A stretch of 39,104 nucleotides of DNA, from positions 1 through 39,104 of IMG/VR virus record IMGVR_UViG_3300002835_005806; one strand, given 5' to 3'. This DNA is from a virus. Position 1 is the first letter of the stretch, and each line of letters begins with the position of its first letter. The notes under the pieces are model-generated. The model was given only the letters and a program-made list of their open reading frames with translations. It had not been told where the DNA came from and searched no databases. The position numbers and the translations under genes are program-made. Shown piece by piece: positions 8,077 through 17,187 of this stretch.

Positions 8077-9786
8077 ATGGCAATTCAGTTATCTCCAGGA
8101 GTAAACGTATCGGAAATTGATCAGACTACGGTTGTTCCTTCAGTCCCTACCACCGCTGGTGCGTTTGTTGGTACCTTCTCATGGGGCCCAGTAATGACAC
8201 CAGTTCTGGTTAATAGTGGTGTTACACTAAGAGAGATTTTTAGCACACCAGATTCTAACTCAGCAGTCTCTTTCTTTTCGGCATCAAACTTCTTATCTTA
8301 CGGAAACAACCTATCTGTTGTTAGAGCCGTTGGAGCAAACTCAGTAAATGCTACAGCAAACAATGCAGGACTTCTAATTCAAAACGAAGATGCGTATCTT
8401 AACACATATCTAAATGCTGATTCTGGAAATGCTTACGGTTCTTTTGCTTCTAGATATCCTGGAGTTATGGGAAATTCTTTAAAAGTTTCTGTATGTGCAA
8501 ACACAAGTCTATTCAGCACATGGGAGTATAAAGGATTCTTCTCATCTGCACCAGGCACTTCAGATTTTGCAACATCTAAAGGTGCAACAAACGATGAAAT
8601 GCACATTGTAGTCATAGATGCTAACGGAATGTTTGGACAAGCAAACACTGTTCTAGAGACATATGCATTTGTATCTAAAGCAGGAAATGCAATTAAAGCT
8701 AACGACGGATCACCAAACTACTACAAAGAAGTTCTGTTTGATAATTCTTCATATGTGTATGCTATGGATCCTCCACAGTATGCAACTACAAATGCTACCT
8801 GGGGAGATAATGCTGCAAATGGAGTAGTTTATGCCACTCTAACTAGCAACTTTACAACAACTTTGGGTGCTGGTAGAGATGAAGTACCTTTAGCTGGAGA
8901 CATCACAACTGGTTGGGATTTATTTGCTAATAAAGAAGAAGTTGACGTATCGCTTCTGATTACTGGAGATGCTGGAGGAGAATCTTCAGCAGTTGCAGTT
9001 CAAAACCATGTAATTAGCCTAGCAGAGTCTCGTCGTGACTGTATCGCTTTTGTTTCTCCACTACGTTCAGATGTTGTTAATGCGGGTAGCGTTTCTACAA
9101 TTACCACGAACGTTACTGGTTGGGTAAATTCTCTATCTGGATTTTCAAGCTACGCTGTAGCTGATTCTGGATGGAAATATCAGTTAGATCAGTACAATAA
9201 CGTATATCGTTGGATTCCTCTAAATGCTGATATTGCTGGAACATGTGCATTTACTGATTCAGTAAGAGATCCATGGTACTCACCAGCTGGCTTCAACAGA
9301 GGTTTAATTAGAAATGCTATTAAGTTAGCATGGAATCCATCTCAAACGTATAGAGATACTTTATATTCTACTGGTGTTAATCCTGTTGTTTCTTTCCAAG
9401 GGCAAGGTATCATTCTGTTTGGAGATAAGACACTACAAGCAAAACCTTCAGCATTCGATAGAATCAATGTTCGCAGATTGTTTATCACACTAGAGAAGTC
9501 AATTTCTAGAGCAGCAAGATTCTCTTTATTTGAAATCAATGATGCGTTTACTCGTTCACAATTTATTTCGATTGTAGAACCATTTTTAAGAGATGTTCAA
9601 GGACGTGGTGGTATTACAGATTTCTTAGTAGTCTGCGATTCCACAAACAACACTCCTCAAGTAATCGATTCAAATCAATTTGTTGGCGACATTTATATTA
9701 AACCAGCACGTTCAATCAACTTCATTCAATTGAACTTTGTTGCTGTTGGTACTGGAACACAATTTACAACCATCACTGGTGGCTAA
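8077..9786 (+). CDS. 18: Contractile tail sheath protein gp18
   Basis: A 569-residue sheath protein (T4: 659). The start MAIQLSPGVNVSEIDQTTVV is the conserved sheath N-terminus that forms the inter-subunit handshake. VGTFSWGPV follows, and the C-terminal domain has GVNPVVSFQGQGIILFGDKT, FDRINVRRLFITLEK and the terminal IQLNFVAVGTG strand. An AAGGAG ribosome site precedes the ATG. The 65 bp gap before it holds AT-rich repeats and a poor late-box match (TCTAAATA), so it may be read from upstream. It polymerises around the gp19 tube and contracts at infection. Confidence 0.96.
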   Translation: MAIQLSPGVNVSEIDQTTVVPSVPTTAGAFVGTFSWGPVMTPVLVNSGVTLREIFSTPDSNSAVSFFSASNFLSYGNNLSVVRAVGANSVNATANNAGLLIQNEDAYLNTYLNADSGNAYGSFASRYPGVMGNSLKVSVCANTSLFSTWEYKGFFSSAPGTSDFATSKGATNDEMHIVVIDANGMFGQANTVLETYAFVSKAGNAIKANDGSPNYYKEVLFDNSSYVYAMDPPQYATTNATWGDNAANGVVYATLTSNFTTTLGAGRDEVPLAGDITTGWDLFANKEEVDVSLLITGDAGGESSAVAVQNHVISLAESRRDCIAFVSPLRSDVVNAGSVSTITTNVTGWVNSLSGFSSYAVADSGWKYQLDQYNNVYRWIPLNADIAGTCAFTDSVRDPWYSPAGFNRGLIRNAIKLAWNPSQTYRDTLYSTGVNPVVSFQGQGIILFGDKTLQAKPSAFDRINVRRLFITLEKSISRAARFSLFEINDAFTRSQFISIVEPFLRDVQGRGGITDFLVVCDSTNNTPQVIDSNQFVGDIYIKPARSINFIQLNFVAVGTGTQFTTITGG

Positions 9787-9792
9787 TAAATA
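9785..9792 (+). promoter_or_regulatory. Candidate late promoter before gp19 (AATAAATA)
   Basis: AATAAATA differs from the T4 late box at the first base only and overlaps the gp18 stop codon. It lies 33 bp before the gp19 ATG, like the other late boxes here. Confidence 0.5.
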
Positions 9793-9825
9793 AACCAACA
9801 AATAAAATAAACAAGGAGAACTTAA

Positions 9826-10458
9826 ATGTCGTTTAACATTTCTAGATTCAGAACAAATATGATTAATGACGGAGCCCGTCCTAATCTATTTGAAGTTGAA
9901 CTTACACTTCCAGGTCAAGGACCTAGTGCTGGAGGAACTGCGGCAGGATCTTCGACTATTCCAGAATTAGCTGGAACAGGAGCAACATCTACCGCAAGAT
10001 TTTTAATAAAGGCTGCTCAACTTCCAGGATCCACAGTAGGCACTGTAACTGTTCCATATTTTGGGCGTGAAGTTAAATTTGCAGGAAACAGAACTTTCCC
10101 AGATTGGACTGTAACTGTAATCAATGATGAAGATTTCAAACTCAGAAATACATTCGAAAGATGGTTAAATTATATCAATGGGCATGATAGAAATTTAAGA
10201 GGAACTGGCGGGGTACCTACATTAAATTATTTTTCTGATTTGTCAGTAAGACAATATAGCAAAGGTGGAGATATAATTAAAGGTTATAAATTCATACAGG
10301 CTTTCCCAGTAGACGTTTCACCTATCGATGTAAATTGGGGTGACAATGATGCTATTGAAGAATTTACTGTTACCTTTGCATATCAATATTGGCTATCTGA
10401 TACTACAGATTTAAAAATTAGATTTGATCCATTAGGTGATCAGTCTAGTGCCCGATAA
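9826..10458 (+). CDS. 19: Tail tube protein gp19
   Basis: A 210-residue tube protein (T4: 163). MSFNISRFRTNM, RPNLFEVELTLPG, LIKAAQLPGSTVGTVTVPYFGREVKFAG and FPDWTVTVINDEDF are standard gp19 blocks. The extra length is largely a Gly/Ala/Ser/Thr-rich insertion around residues 30-55, between the first strand and the LIKAAQLPG block. That insertion is absent from T4 gp19 as I recall it and may face the sheath or lumen. The protein stacks in hexamers to form the rigid tube. An AAGGAG site precedes the ATG. Confidence 0.95.
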   Translation: MSFNISRFRTNMINDGARPNLFEVELTLPGQGPSAGGTAAGSSTIPELAGTGATSTARFLIKAAQLPGSTVGTVTVPYFGREVKFAGNRTFPDWTVTVINDEDFKLRNTFERWLNYINGHDRNLRGTGGVPTLNYFSDLSVRQYSKGGDIIKGYKFIQAFPVDVSPIDVNWGDNDAIEEFTVTFAYQYWLSDTTDLKIRFDPLGDQSSAR

Positions 10459-10507
10459 TAACGCCAATAAGTTGAATTCTATTATATCGTGATGCAAGGA
10501 GAGTATT

Positions 10508-12241
10508 TTGGCAATTAATTTATTTGGTTTTACCATATCAAGACAGAGGGCTGAAGAAGAATCGTTAGCCCAGCAATCGTTCGCTCCACCGAGTAGTGAC
10601 GATGGCGCATTGACGATTACTTCTGCGGCCTATTATGGTACATATGTTGACCTTGATGGCACTGCAAAAAATGAAGTAGAATTAATTTCTCGTTATAGAG
10701 AAATGGCTATGCAACCAGAAATCGAATCGGCCATTGATGATATTATCAACGAAGCTATCGTACAAGATGACGATGGTAGAAATGTTAAGCTCATCATGGA
10801 CGATTTGAAACAGCCAGATAAAATCAAAAAAGCAATCGCCGATGAGTTTCAAACAGTTCTGAGACTGTTGAACTATAATAACATGGCGCAGGACATTTTT
10901 AGACGATATTATATTGATGGTAGATTATTCTATCATATCATTATTGATAGAGAAAATCCTGTTGCTGGTATGAAAGAACTTCGTTATGTTGATCCTAGAA
11001 AGATACGCAAGGTTCGTGAACTAAGAAAGAAAAAAGACGAAAGAACTGGCGTAGAAATTATGGCTGTAATCAATGAGTATTACATCTATAATGATAAAGC
11101 AATTACTGGTACACAATCAAATTATGGTCCAGTAGGAACAAGAATTACCAAAGATTCCATCATCAATATTAATTCTGGTCTTATGGATTCTCGTCGTGCT
11201 ATTGTGTTGTCTTATCTACACAAAGCAATTAAGCCTCTCAATCAATTACGCATGATTGAAGATGCAACAGTTATCTATCGTATTTCAAGAGCACCTGAAC
11301 GTAGAATTTTCTATATTGATGTAGGTAACTTACCAAAACTCAAAGCAGAACAATACCTGCGTGATATCATGATCAAGTATAAGAACAAACTTGTTTATGA
11401 TGCAAACACAGGTGAAGTTCGTGATGATCGTAAGTTCTTATCGATGATGGAAGATTTCTGGTTGCCTCGTAGAGAAGGTGGTAAAGGAACTGAAATTACT
11501 ACACTACCAGGTGGACAAAACTTAGGTGAACTTGAAGATGTAAAATATTTTGAGAAAAAATTATATAAATCATTAAACGTACCTATCTCAAGGCTAGAAT
11601 CATCTTCAGGTTTCACCATTGGTCGTTCGTCTGAGATTACCAGAGATGAATTAAAGTTTGCTAAATTTATTGACAGACTGCGTAATAAGTTTGCTGAATT
11701 ATTTGATCAAGCATTAAGAATACAATGCGTTCTTAAAGGTATCTGTACTGATGCTGAGTTCACAGAATTCAAAGAGCATATGTACTATGACTTTATCAAA
11801 GATAATAATTTTGCAGAACTAAAAGAAGCAGAATTAATGGCAGGCAGATTATCTCTGTTACAGCAAGTTGATCCATATACTGGCACATATTACTCGATGG
11901 GTTGGATTCGTAGAAATGTTCTACGCATGGATGACGATGAAATCAAACTCATTGATAAAGAAATCGATGAGGAGAAGAAAGCTGGTTTTGAAGTTCCGAC
12001 TGAAGTGCAAAATGCAGTCACACAACAAAAAATGATGACTGATATTCAGATGGATGCACAACAGCAACAAATGCAGCAACAGCAAGATGCTCAACAAAAT
12101 GTTGCGCCTGAGCAACCACAAAATGCTGTACAAAGCACACAGAATGTACCACAAAAGAAAAGTAAACCAAGTTCTACAAACTCTGCCGATTTGAGTTTAT
12201 CAGAAAACTCTATGGCAAGAAGATTAACTAGAATATTATAA
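10508..12241 (+). CDS. 20: Portal vertex protein gp20
   Basis: A 577-residue portal (T4: 524). Recognised blocks include RYREMAMQPEIESAIDDIIN, FRRYYIDGRLFYHIIID, VDPRKIRKV, ISRAPERRIFYIDVGNLPK and RLESSSGFTIGRSSEITRDE. The C-terminal tail is Gln-rich (about residues 510-545), where T4 gp20 is shorter. It forms the dodecameric DNA gate and nucleates head assembly. The start is TTG at 10508, supported by AAGGAG six bases upstream and by the conserved MAINLFGF N-terminus; no upstream in-frame ATG is needed. The stop overlaps a perfect late box for the following genes. Confidence 0.96.
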   Translation: MAINLFGFTISRQRAEEESLAQQSFAPPSSDDGALTITSAAYYGTYVDLDGTAKNEVELISRYREMAMQPEIESAIDDIINEAIVQDDDGRNVKLIMDDLKQPDKIKKAIADEFQTVLRLLNYNNMAQDIFRRYYIDGRLFYHIIIDRENPVAGMKELRYVDPRKIRKVRELRKKKDERTGVEIMAVINEYYIYNDKAITGTQSNYGPVGTRITKDSIININSGLMDSRRAIVLSYLHKAIKPLNQLRMIEDATVIYRISRAPERRIFYIDVGNLPKLKAEQYLRDIMIKYKNKLVYDANTGEVRDDRKFLSMMEDFWLPRREGGKGTEITTLPGGQNLGELEDVKYFEKKLYKSLNVPISRLESSSGFTIGRSSEITRDELKFAKFIDRLRNKFAELFDQALRIQCVLKGICTDAEFTEFKEHMYYDFIKDNNFAELKEAELMAGRLSLLQQVDPYTGTYYSMGWIRRNVLRMDDDEIKLIDKEIDEEKKAGFEVPTEVQNAVTQQKMMTDIQMDAQQQQMQQQQDAQQNVAPEQPQNAVQSTQNVPQKKSKPSSTNSADLSLSENSMARRLTRIL

Positions 12242-12244
12242 ATA
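12237..12244 (+). promoter_or_regulatory. Late promoter (TATAAATA) before gp67-like gene
   Basis: A perfect match to the T4 late box TATAAATA. It overlaps the gp20 stop and lies 27 bp before the next ATG, so it likely drives the prohead core genes up to gp21. Confidence 0.75.
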
Positions 12245-12271
12245 TAATTTGTTTTTAATTAAAGGAAAATT

Positions 12272-12475
12272 ATGAACACTAGAGCAATTATAGATTATGC
12301 AATTCAAGACGATGCAGCGGCCATGCGTGATGCTCTTTATGCTGAAATTCAAGATAGAGTCCATTCACACATTGAAGCGAAGAAGCAAGAAATTGCACAC
12401 GGATTAATTAATCAAGAAGAAGATTACGAAGATTCGAATGAAGTTGAGTATGAAGAAGGAACTGAAGAAGAATGA
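12272..12475 (+). CDS. 67: Prohead core protein, gp67-like
   Basis: A 67-residue acidic helical protein: a predicted helix (RAIIDYAIQDDAAAMRDALY) followed by EIQDRVHSHIEAKKQEIA and a tail made mostly of Glu and Asp. In T4 the small acidic core protein gp67 (80 residues) lies directly after gp20, and it is cleaved by gp21. Position, size and charge fit; sequence similarity alone would be weak. The ribosome site is AAAGGAAA. It overlaps the next gene by 4 nt. Confidence 0.65.
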   Translation: MNTRAIIDYAIQDDAAAMRDALYAEIQDRVHSHIEAKKQEIAHGLINQEEDYEDSNEVEYEEGTEEE

Positions 12476-12978
12476 AATCTTTAAAAGATTTTATTTCTGA
12501 AAAAAATATTGAGGAGGATGTTGACGGCATGCCTGGTGTGTTTACATCAAAGCCAGCAGATCCTCCTCCAGTTTTGATTATGCGTAGAAAATCCATTCGT
12601 GAGTTTCCAAATGGACAACGTGTTGCCTTGTATCAAGTAGACAAGTTAAATAAGTATATTACTATACCATACTATGTTAAGAATTGGGCAGCAGAAGAAA
12701 CAGAATTATCTATAGTAGAAGCAGAGCCATTAGAAGAAAATGTTGTGCATCATTTACAGAATATTGTAAATAATCATGCTGCCAAATCAGTTAAATTTAA
12801 AGATGGTTCTTCAATGAAAGTTGATGCACAGACAGCAAATGCAATATTAAAAGTTCATGGTGCTGTTAACGATGAAAACAAGAAAAAGATTTCAGATATG
12901 GCTCATAAGAGCAAAACACATTTTAAAAAAGTAGCAGACTTTGCTTGGAAACATGTAACTTATAAAGCTAAGGATTAA
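12472..12978 (+). CDS. Unknown prohead-module protein with capsid-targeting-like N-terminus
   Basis: A 168-residue protein I do not recognise. MKSLKDFISEKNIEED at the N-terminus follows the same pattern as the T4 internal-protein leader (M-K-x-x-x-D/E-F-I-x-E), with ISE as a possible gp21 cleavage site. A short PADPPP segment follows. The C-terminal half is basic and helical (NKKKISDMAHKSKTHFKK near 137-154). It lies between core proteins and the gp21 protease gene, which argues for a head-internal or scaffold role. No catalytic motif is visible. Confidence 0.6.
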   Translation: MKSLKDFISEKNIEEDVDGMPGVFTSKPADPPPVLIMRRKSIREFPNGQRVALYQVDKLNKYITIPYYVKNWAAEETELSIVEAEPLEENVVHHLQNIVNNHAAKSVKFKDGSSMKVDAQTANAILKVHGAVNDENKKKISDMAHKSKTHFKKVADFAWKHVTYKAKD

Positions 12979-12981
12979 GAA

Positions 12982-13530
12982 ATGCCTAATTCATTTTCAT
13001 ATCAAGTATTAAAAGATGATACTCAAATGTCAGTTATTAAGTTAACTGGATTGTTTGATGGTTCAGGACAAGAAGAAAATATTGCTAGAATTCAAGCAAA
13101 CACATTGTATGGTGCTTTAGATGCCAATAATGTTCCATTAAGAAGTGGATTAAGTTTGAGCAATACGGCTAAACCATATTATGGGCTAACAATAAATCGT
13201 TGCTGGTATGATACCGACACTGGATCAGGATCAGTAGAATTATACTGGAGAGCAAATAATAGTCCGCAAGCAGAACCAGATTCTGGTATACCAATTCTAT
13301 TCATGCAAGGTAACGGAGAATACGATGGTGCAGGTAACTGGATTACAATTAAGAATCCAAGTGTAAATGCAAATACAAATGGTGATATCAGTATTCACAC
13401 CAGAGGCCAAGTTGCTAATGCAAGCTATACAATCATTCTAGAACTGCGTAAAGATAATGCATACTATCAGCGTGGTCAGTTTAATGATCCAGCAGCATTT
13501 AACTATCCACCATATAGTATCACACCATAA
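12982..13530 (+). CDS. Putative virion protein, beta-rich, unknown
   Basis: A 182-residue protein predicted to be mostly beta strands, with many Asn, Gly, Ser and Thr residues and a C-terminus rich in Tyr and Pro (FNYPPYSITP). No signal peptide or enzyme motif is seen. It lies between two head-core genes, three bases after the preceding stop, in the late operon. A head decoration or other structural protein is the natural guess because marine T4-like phages carry extra virion proteins in this interval, but no family is recognised. Confidence 0.55.
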   Translation: MPNSFSYQVLKDDTQMSVIKLTGLFDGSGQEENIARIQANTLYGALDANNVPLRSGLSLSNTAKPYYGLTINRCWYDTDTGSGSVELYWRANNSPQAEPDSGIPILFMQGNGEYDGAGNWITIKNPSVNANTNGDISIHTRGQVANASYTIILELRKDNAYYQRGQFNDPAAFNYPPYSITP

Positions 13531-13534
13531 TTAA

Positions 13535-13969
13535 ATGAAAGATATTGTTAGTTTAATTTTTGATAATAACTTCACTGAAGCAAAAGAGAAGTTAGAAGCT
13601 ATTATTAATCAAAAAATTGAAGAAAAGATTTTTGAAAAAAGAGTTGAACTTGTTTCAGAAATGTTTGACGAGTTAGATTGTGATTTAAATATAGAAGAAT
13701 TAGATGAAGCTAAAAATGTGCAACGCTCTGGTAGAACTAAAGTAGTAAGAGTTCGTGTTCGTGGTGGCAAAGTACAAACTAGAAAGAAGTTTTCTGCCGT
13801 ACAAGGATACACTCTACGTGGTGGTAAATTAGTACGCATGTCATCGCAAGAACAACAAAAAAGAAAATTAGGTGCCCGTAAAGCTAAATTTAAACGCAGA
13901 GCAAAATTACAACAAGCATTAAGAAAAAGACAAAGGTCTTTAAGTAAAAGAAAGGCAATGGGAATATGA
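13535..13969 (+). CDS. 68: Prohead core protein, gp68-like
   Basis: A 144-residue protein close to T4 gp68 in size (141) and directly ahead of gp21, as in T4. It has a helical acidic N-terminal half (FTEAKEKLEAIINQKIEEK) and a strongly basic C-terminus with VRVRVRGGKVQTRKKF, a GYTLRGGKLVRMSSQEQ block and an Arg/Lys-rich tail. Such polarity suits a scaffold component that meets nucleic acid or gp22. There is no Shine-Dalgarno match close to the ATG, so coupling to the previous gene may help. It overlaps gp21 by 4 nt. Confidence 0.75.
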   Translation: MKDIVSLIFDNNFTEAKEKLEAIINQKIEEKIFEKRVELVSEMFDELDCDLNIEELDEAKNVQRSGRTKVVRVRVRGGKVQTRKKFSAVQGYTLRGGKLVRMSSQEQQKRKLGARKAKFKRRAKLQQALRKRQRSLSKRKAMGI

Positions 13970-14610
13970 AACTCATTAAAGAAGTTTTTGACACAGTTAA
14001 TTATCTCACAGAAGATAAAGACGGACAAAAACAAATGTACATTGAAGGACCATTTCTTGTAGCAGAAAAGAAAAACAAGAATGGTCGTTTGTATGAATAT
14101 AATACGATGAAAAAAGAAGTTCATCGTTATACTGAAGATTATATTAACAAAAATCGTGCTTTTGGAGAACTAGGACATCCAGACACTCCTACAATCAACT
14201 TGGACCGTGTTGCCATTCTAATTACAGGACTGCGTGAAGATGGTACTCAGTGGATTGGTAAAGCAAAGGTGTTAGACACACCTATGGGCAACATTGCTAA
14301 AAAAATCATTGAAGGTGGTGGCCAAGTAGGGGTATCATCTAGAGGATTAGGTTCTCTTAAAAATGTGAACGGTGTCAATGTTGTACAACCAGACTTTTAT
14401 CTTGCCACAGCGGCTGATATTGTAGCAGATCCTTCCGCACCCGGAGCTTTTGTCGAGGGCATTATGGAAGGTAAAGAATGGATGTTAGTAGATGGCGTTT
14501 GGACAGACAAAGATCAAACTCAAGCTATTCGTCAAATTAAACAAGCGAGTAGAAAAGAGATTGAAGCAGTAAGTCTACGCATATTTGAAAACTTCATAAA
14601 AAAACTTTAA
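13966..14610 (+). CDS. 21: Prohead maturation protease gp21
   Basis: A 214-residue serine protease of the gp21 family (T4: 212). YIEGPFLVAEKKNKNGRLY matches the family start. The catalytic His is in GELGHPD (His71) and the Ser in VGVSSRGLGS (Ser124/125), a herpesvirus-assemblin-like arrangement. It cleaves scaffold, core proteins and the gp23 N-terminus at I/L-x-E sites. Its own N-terminus, MKLIKEVFDTVNYLTED, has a possible LTE self-cleavage site. It overlaps the gp68-like gene by 4 nt. Confidence 0.95.
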   Translation: MKLIKEVFDTVNYLTEDKDGQKQMYIEGPFLVAEKKNKNGRLYEYNTMKKEVHRYTEDYINKNRAFGELGHPDTPTINLDRVAILITGLREDGTQWIGKAKVLDTPMGNIAKKIIEGGGQVGVSSRGLGSLKNVNGVNVVQPDFYLATAADIVADPSAPGAFVEGIMEGKEWMLVDGVWTDKDQTQAIRQIKQASRKEIEAVSLRIFENFIKKL

Positions 14611-14611
14611 T

Positions 14612-14619
14612 TATAAATA
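14612..14619 (+). promoter_or_regulatory. Late promoter (TATAAATA) before gp22
   Basis: A perfect TATAAATA box just after the gp21 stop, 31 bp before the gp22 ATG and ahead of an AAGGAG ribosome site. Confidence 0.8.
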
Positions 14620-14650
14620 TCCAATATAGAAAAACAAGGAGATTTCTAAA

Positions 14651-15799
14651 ATGCCTAAATTCAATCTTTCTGAAGCCGCTAAAGAAATTTTAGACGCATC
14701 TGTTGCATCTAAAAGAAGTGGTCAAGATTCACCATCAAAACTACCATCAAGTGTAGCTTACGGCACTCAAGAGGTAGGTTCGATCGGTACCGATCCCGAA
14801 AAAACAGATGAGGAACTACCTGATTACACAAAAGGTGTTCCTACAGCAACTCCACCAGGAGCAACACCTCCTGTAGGTTCAGAGCCAATGAAGAAGCTTT
14901 CTGGTCAACCACAAGAAACAATGGGTCGTGGTGATCTGAGAACTATTCAACAATCTGACGCTACAGATATGGCTGCTATTCGTGACCGTATTGCTGGTAA
15001 GCTAGCCCCACAAACAATGCCTATGAATCCTGGTGCTACATTCCAGTCATATCACGAAGGAATCGATATGTCTGATGACGTTGCAGCATTACTAGAAGGC
15101 GAAAACCTATCTGATGATTTCAGAAATAAAGCAACAACTATTTTTGAAGCGGCTGTTCTGTCAAGAGTCGAGACAATTGTTGAATCAATCGAATCAAATC
15201 TAACAGAAGAATTCCAAGTTGCTATCGAGCAAGTTAAGGAAGACTTAGCTGAAAAACTGGATGATTATCTGACATACATGGTTGAAGAATGGATGCAGCA
15301 AAATGAACTAGCAGTCGAAAGAGGCCTACGTGCCGAAATCGTTGAAGAATTCATTGGCAAACTACGCAATCTATTCGTAGAATCATATATCGATATCCCA
15401 GAAGAAAAAGTTGATGCAGTAGAAGAATTAGTTGGTCGTGTTGAAGAACTAGAAGATGCTCTGAATGAAGAAATTCAAAAGAATGTCGAGTTCACAAAAG
15501 CGATTAACGAACACAGAAAAATCGAGGCTATACACGCAGCATGTGAAGGCCTTACACAGACTCAAGTAGAAAAAGTAAAAGCACTCGCAGAGGGTCTAGA
15601 ATTTACTACTGAAGAAGATTTCGGAGAGAAGCTAGAGACAATCAAGGAATCATATTTTCCAAGTCAAGTAAAAGCTGCCGAAACGTCTGATCTGAACGAA
15701 GAAATTCAAATTGAAGATGAAGATAAAAAAGCAGTTCAATCTTCAGATCCAATGATGAGTGCTTACGCTCAGGCAATCACTAAAACTTTGGCAAAATAA
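14651..15799 (+). CDS. 22: Prohead scaffold core protein gp22
   Basis: A 382-residue scaffold (T4: 269). An N-terminal low-complexity part rich in Pro, Ser and Thr (residues 20-115) precedes a long acidic helical, coiled-coil region (about 130-300) with ILTRVETIVES-like heptads such as AVLSRVETIVESIESNLTEE. In T4 it is the main core protein, digested by gp21 to small peptides after assembly. The Pro/Ser/Thr-rich front accounts for most of the extra length. An AAGGAG site and a perfect late box precede it, and gp23 follows. Confidence 0.92.
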   Translation: MPKFNLSEAAKEILDASVASKRSGQDSPSKLPSSVAYGTQEVGSIGTDPEKTDEELPDYTKGVPTATPPGATPPVGSEPMKKLSGQPQETMGRGDLRTIQQSDATDMAAIRDRIAGKLAPQTMPMNPGATFQSYHEGIDMSDDVAALLEGENLSDDFRNKATTIFEAAVLSRVETIVESIESNLTEEFQVAIEQVKEDLAEKLDDYLTYMVEEWMQQNELAVERGLRAEIVEEFIGKLRNLFVESYIDIPEEKVDAVEELVGRVEELEDALNEEIQKNVEFTKAINEHRKIEAIHAACEGLTQTQVEKVKALAEGLEFTTEEDFGEKLETIKESYFPSQVKAAETSDLNEEIQIEDEDKKAVQSSDPMMSAYAQAITKTLAK

Positions 15800-15802
15800 A
15801 TA
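15795..15802 (+). promoter_or_regulatory. Candidate late promoter before gp23 (AATAAATA)
   Basis: AATAAATA, one mismatch from the T4 late box, overlaps the gp22 stop region 29 bp before the gp23 ATG. An AAAAAGGAG ribosome site follows, as expected for the most abundant late protein. Confidence 0.55.
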
Positions 15803-15831
15803 AAAAACCAATAATAAAAAAGGAGATTTAG

Positions 15832-17157
15832 ATGTATCTATCTGAACAACTACAATCAAAATGGAAGCCAGTTCTGGAGCATCCAGAGCTAGAAGCCATT
15901 AAAGACCCTTATAAGAAAGCGGTCACAGCAATGGTTCTTGAGAACCAGCAACAAGCTATGCAACAAGACGCTGGCCTACTGAATGAAACAACATCAGCAG
16001 GTCCTACTAACATCACAGGCGGTGTTCAAAACTTTGACCCAATTCTGATTTCGTTAGTTCGTCGTGCATTACCTAACCTTATTGCTTATGATGTTGCTGG
16101 CGTTCAGCCAATGACAGGTCCTACAGGACTGATCTTTGCAATGAGAGCAAGATATGCTAGCCAAGGCGGTGGTGAAGCTTTCTATAACGAAGCTAACACT
16201 ATCTTCTCTGGTACTAGCTCACAAAGCAACCCATACGGTTTTGCAGGTACTCCAGCAACCGACGTTGGTACAAACCCAGTCGCCAGCTTAACAGCTAATG
16301 CTTACACAACTGGTATTGGCCTACCAACTGCAACTGCTGAATTCTTGGGTTCAGAGTCTAATGCAGCATTCCAGCAAATGGCATTCAGCATTGAGAAAGT
16401 TTCCGTAACTGCTCAAAGCCGTGCATTGAAAGCTGAATACTCACTAGAACTAGCACAAGACCTGAAAGCAATCCATGGTCTAGATGCTGAGACAGAACTA
16501 AGCAACATTCTGTCAACAGAAATTCTAGCTGAAATCAACCGTGAAGTTATTCGTACAATCTACACCACTGCTGTTGCTGGTGCTCAGTATGGTACAACAA
16601 CTGCTGGTTATTTCGACCTAGATACAGATTCAAATGGCCGTTGGTCAGTTGAGCGTTTCAAAGGTCTGATTTTCCAAATCGAGCGTGATGCTAACGTAAT
16701 TGCAAAGCAGACTCGTAGAGGAAAAGGTAACGTTCTGATCGTTTCTTCAGACGTTGCTTCAGCTATGGCTATGGCTGGTGTTCTACAATATACACCTGCT
16801 CTACAAGCTGACCTACAAGTAGATGACACAGGCAATACATTTGCTGGTCTACTACATGGTCGTATCAAGGTTTACATCGATCCATACTTCGGTGGTTACA
16901 CAAGCAACCAAGAACTAGTAACAGTTGGATATAAGGGTGCATCTCCTTATGACGCTGGTCTGTTCTACTGCCCATATGTTCCACTACAAATGGTTCGTGC
17001 TGTTGACCAGTATACATTCCAACCAAAAATTGGATTCAAGACTCGTTACGGTATGGTAGCTAACCCATTTGCACAAGGTCTAGCACAAGGCAATGGTGCT
17101 CTATCTGCTCGTAGCAATGTGTACTATCGTATTTTCGGGGTAAAAAACCTGATGTAA
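15832..17157 (+). CDS. 23: Major capsid protein gp23
   Basis: A 441-residue major capsid protein (T4 precursor: 521). Blocks typical of gp23 are seen: NFDPILISLVRRALPNLIAY, DVAGVQPMTGPTGLIFAMRA, VTAQSRALKAEYSLELAQDL and KTRYGMVANPFAQG. Near residue 50 a short AGLLNE segment precedes the body, consistent with a gp21 cleavage that removes an N-terminal scaffold-binding peptide. GC content is visibly higher than in neighbours, as expected for high expression. A strong intrinsic terminator follows. No gp24 vertex gene lies next to it. Confidence 0.97.
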   Translation: MYLSEQLQSKWKPVLEHPELEAIKDPYKKAVTAMVLENQQQAMQQDAGLLNETTSAGPTNITGGVQNFDPILISLVRRALPNLIAYDVAGVQPMTGPTGLIFAMRARYASQGGGEAFYNEANTIFSGTSSQSNPYGFAGTPATDVGTNPVASLTANAYTTGIGLPTATAEFLGSESNAAFQQMAFSIEKVSVTAQSRALKAEYSLELAQDLKAIHGLDAETELSNILSTEILAEINREVIRTIYTTAVAGAQYGTTTAGYFDLDTDSNGRWSVERFKGLIFQIERDANVIAKQTRRGKGNVLIVSSDVASAMAMAGVLQYTPALQADLQVDDTGNTFAGLLHGRIKVYIDPYFGGYTSNQELVTVGYKGASPYDAGLFYCPYVPLQMVRAVDQYTFQPKIGFKTRYGMVANPFAQGLAQGNGALSARSNVYYRIFGVKNLM

Positions 17158-17187
17158 TTGATGAAGTCACCATTAAGAGTGACGATT

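Noticed and set aside
13609-14124. 171-codon open frame on the minus strand
   Set aside because: It lies opposite gp68-like and gp21, has no ribosome site or promoter, and its composition is the complement of Lys/Arg-rich coding; all genes here are on +.
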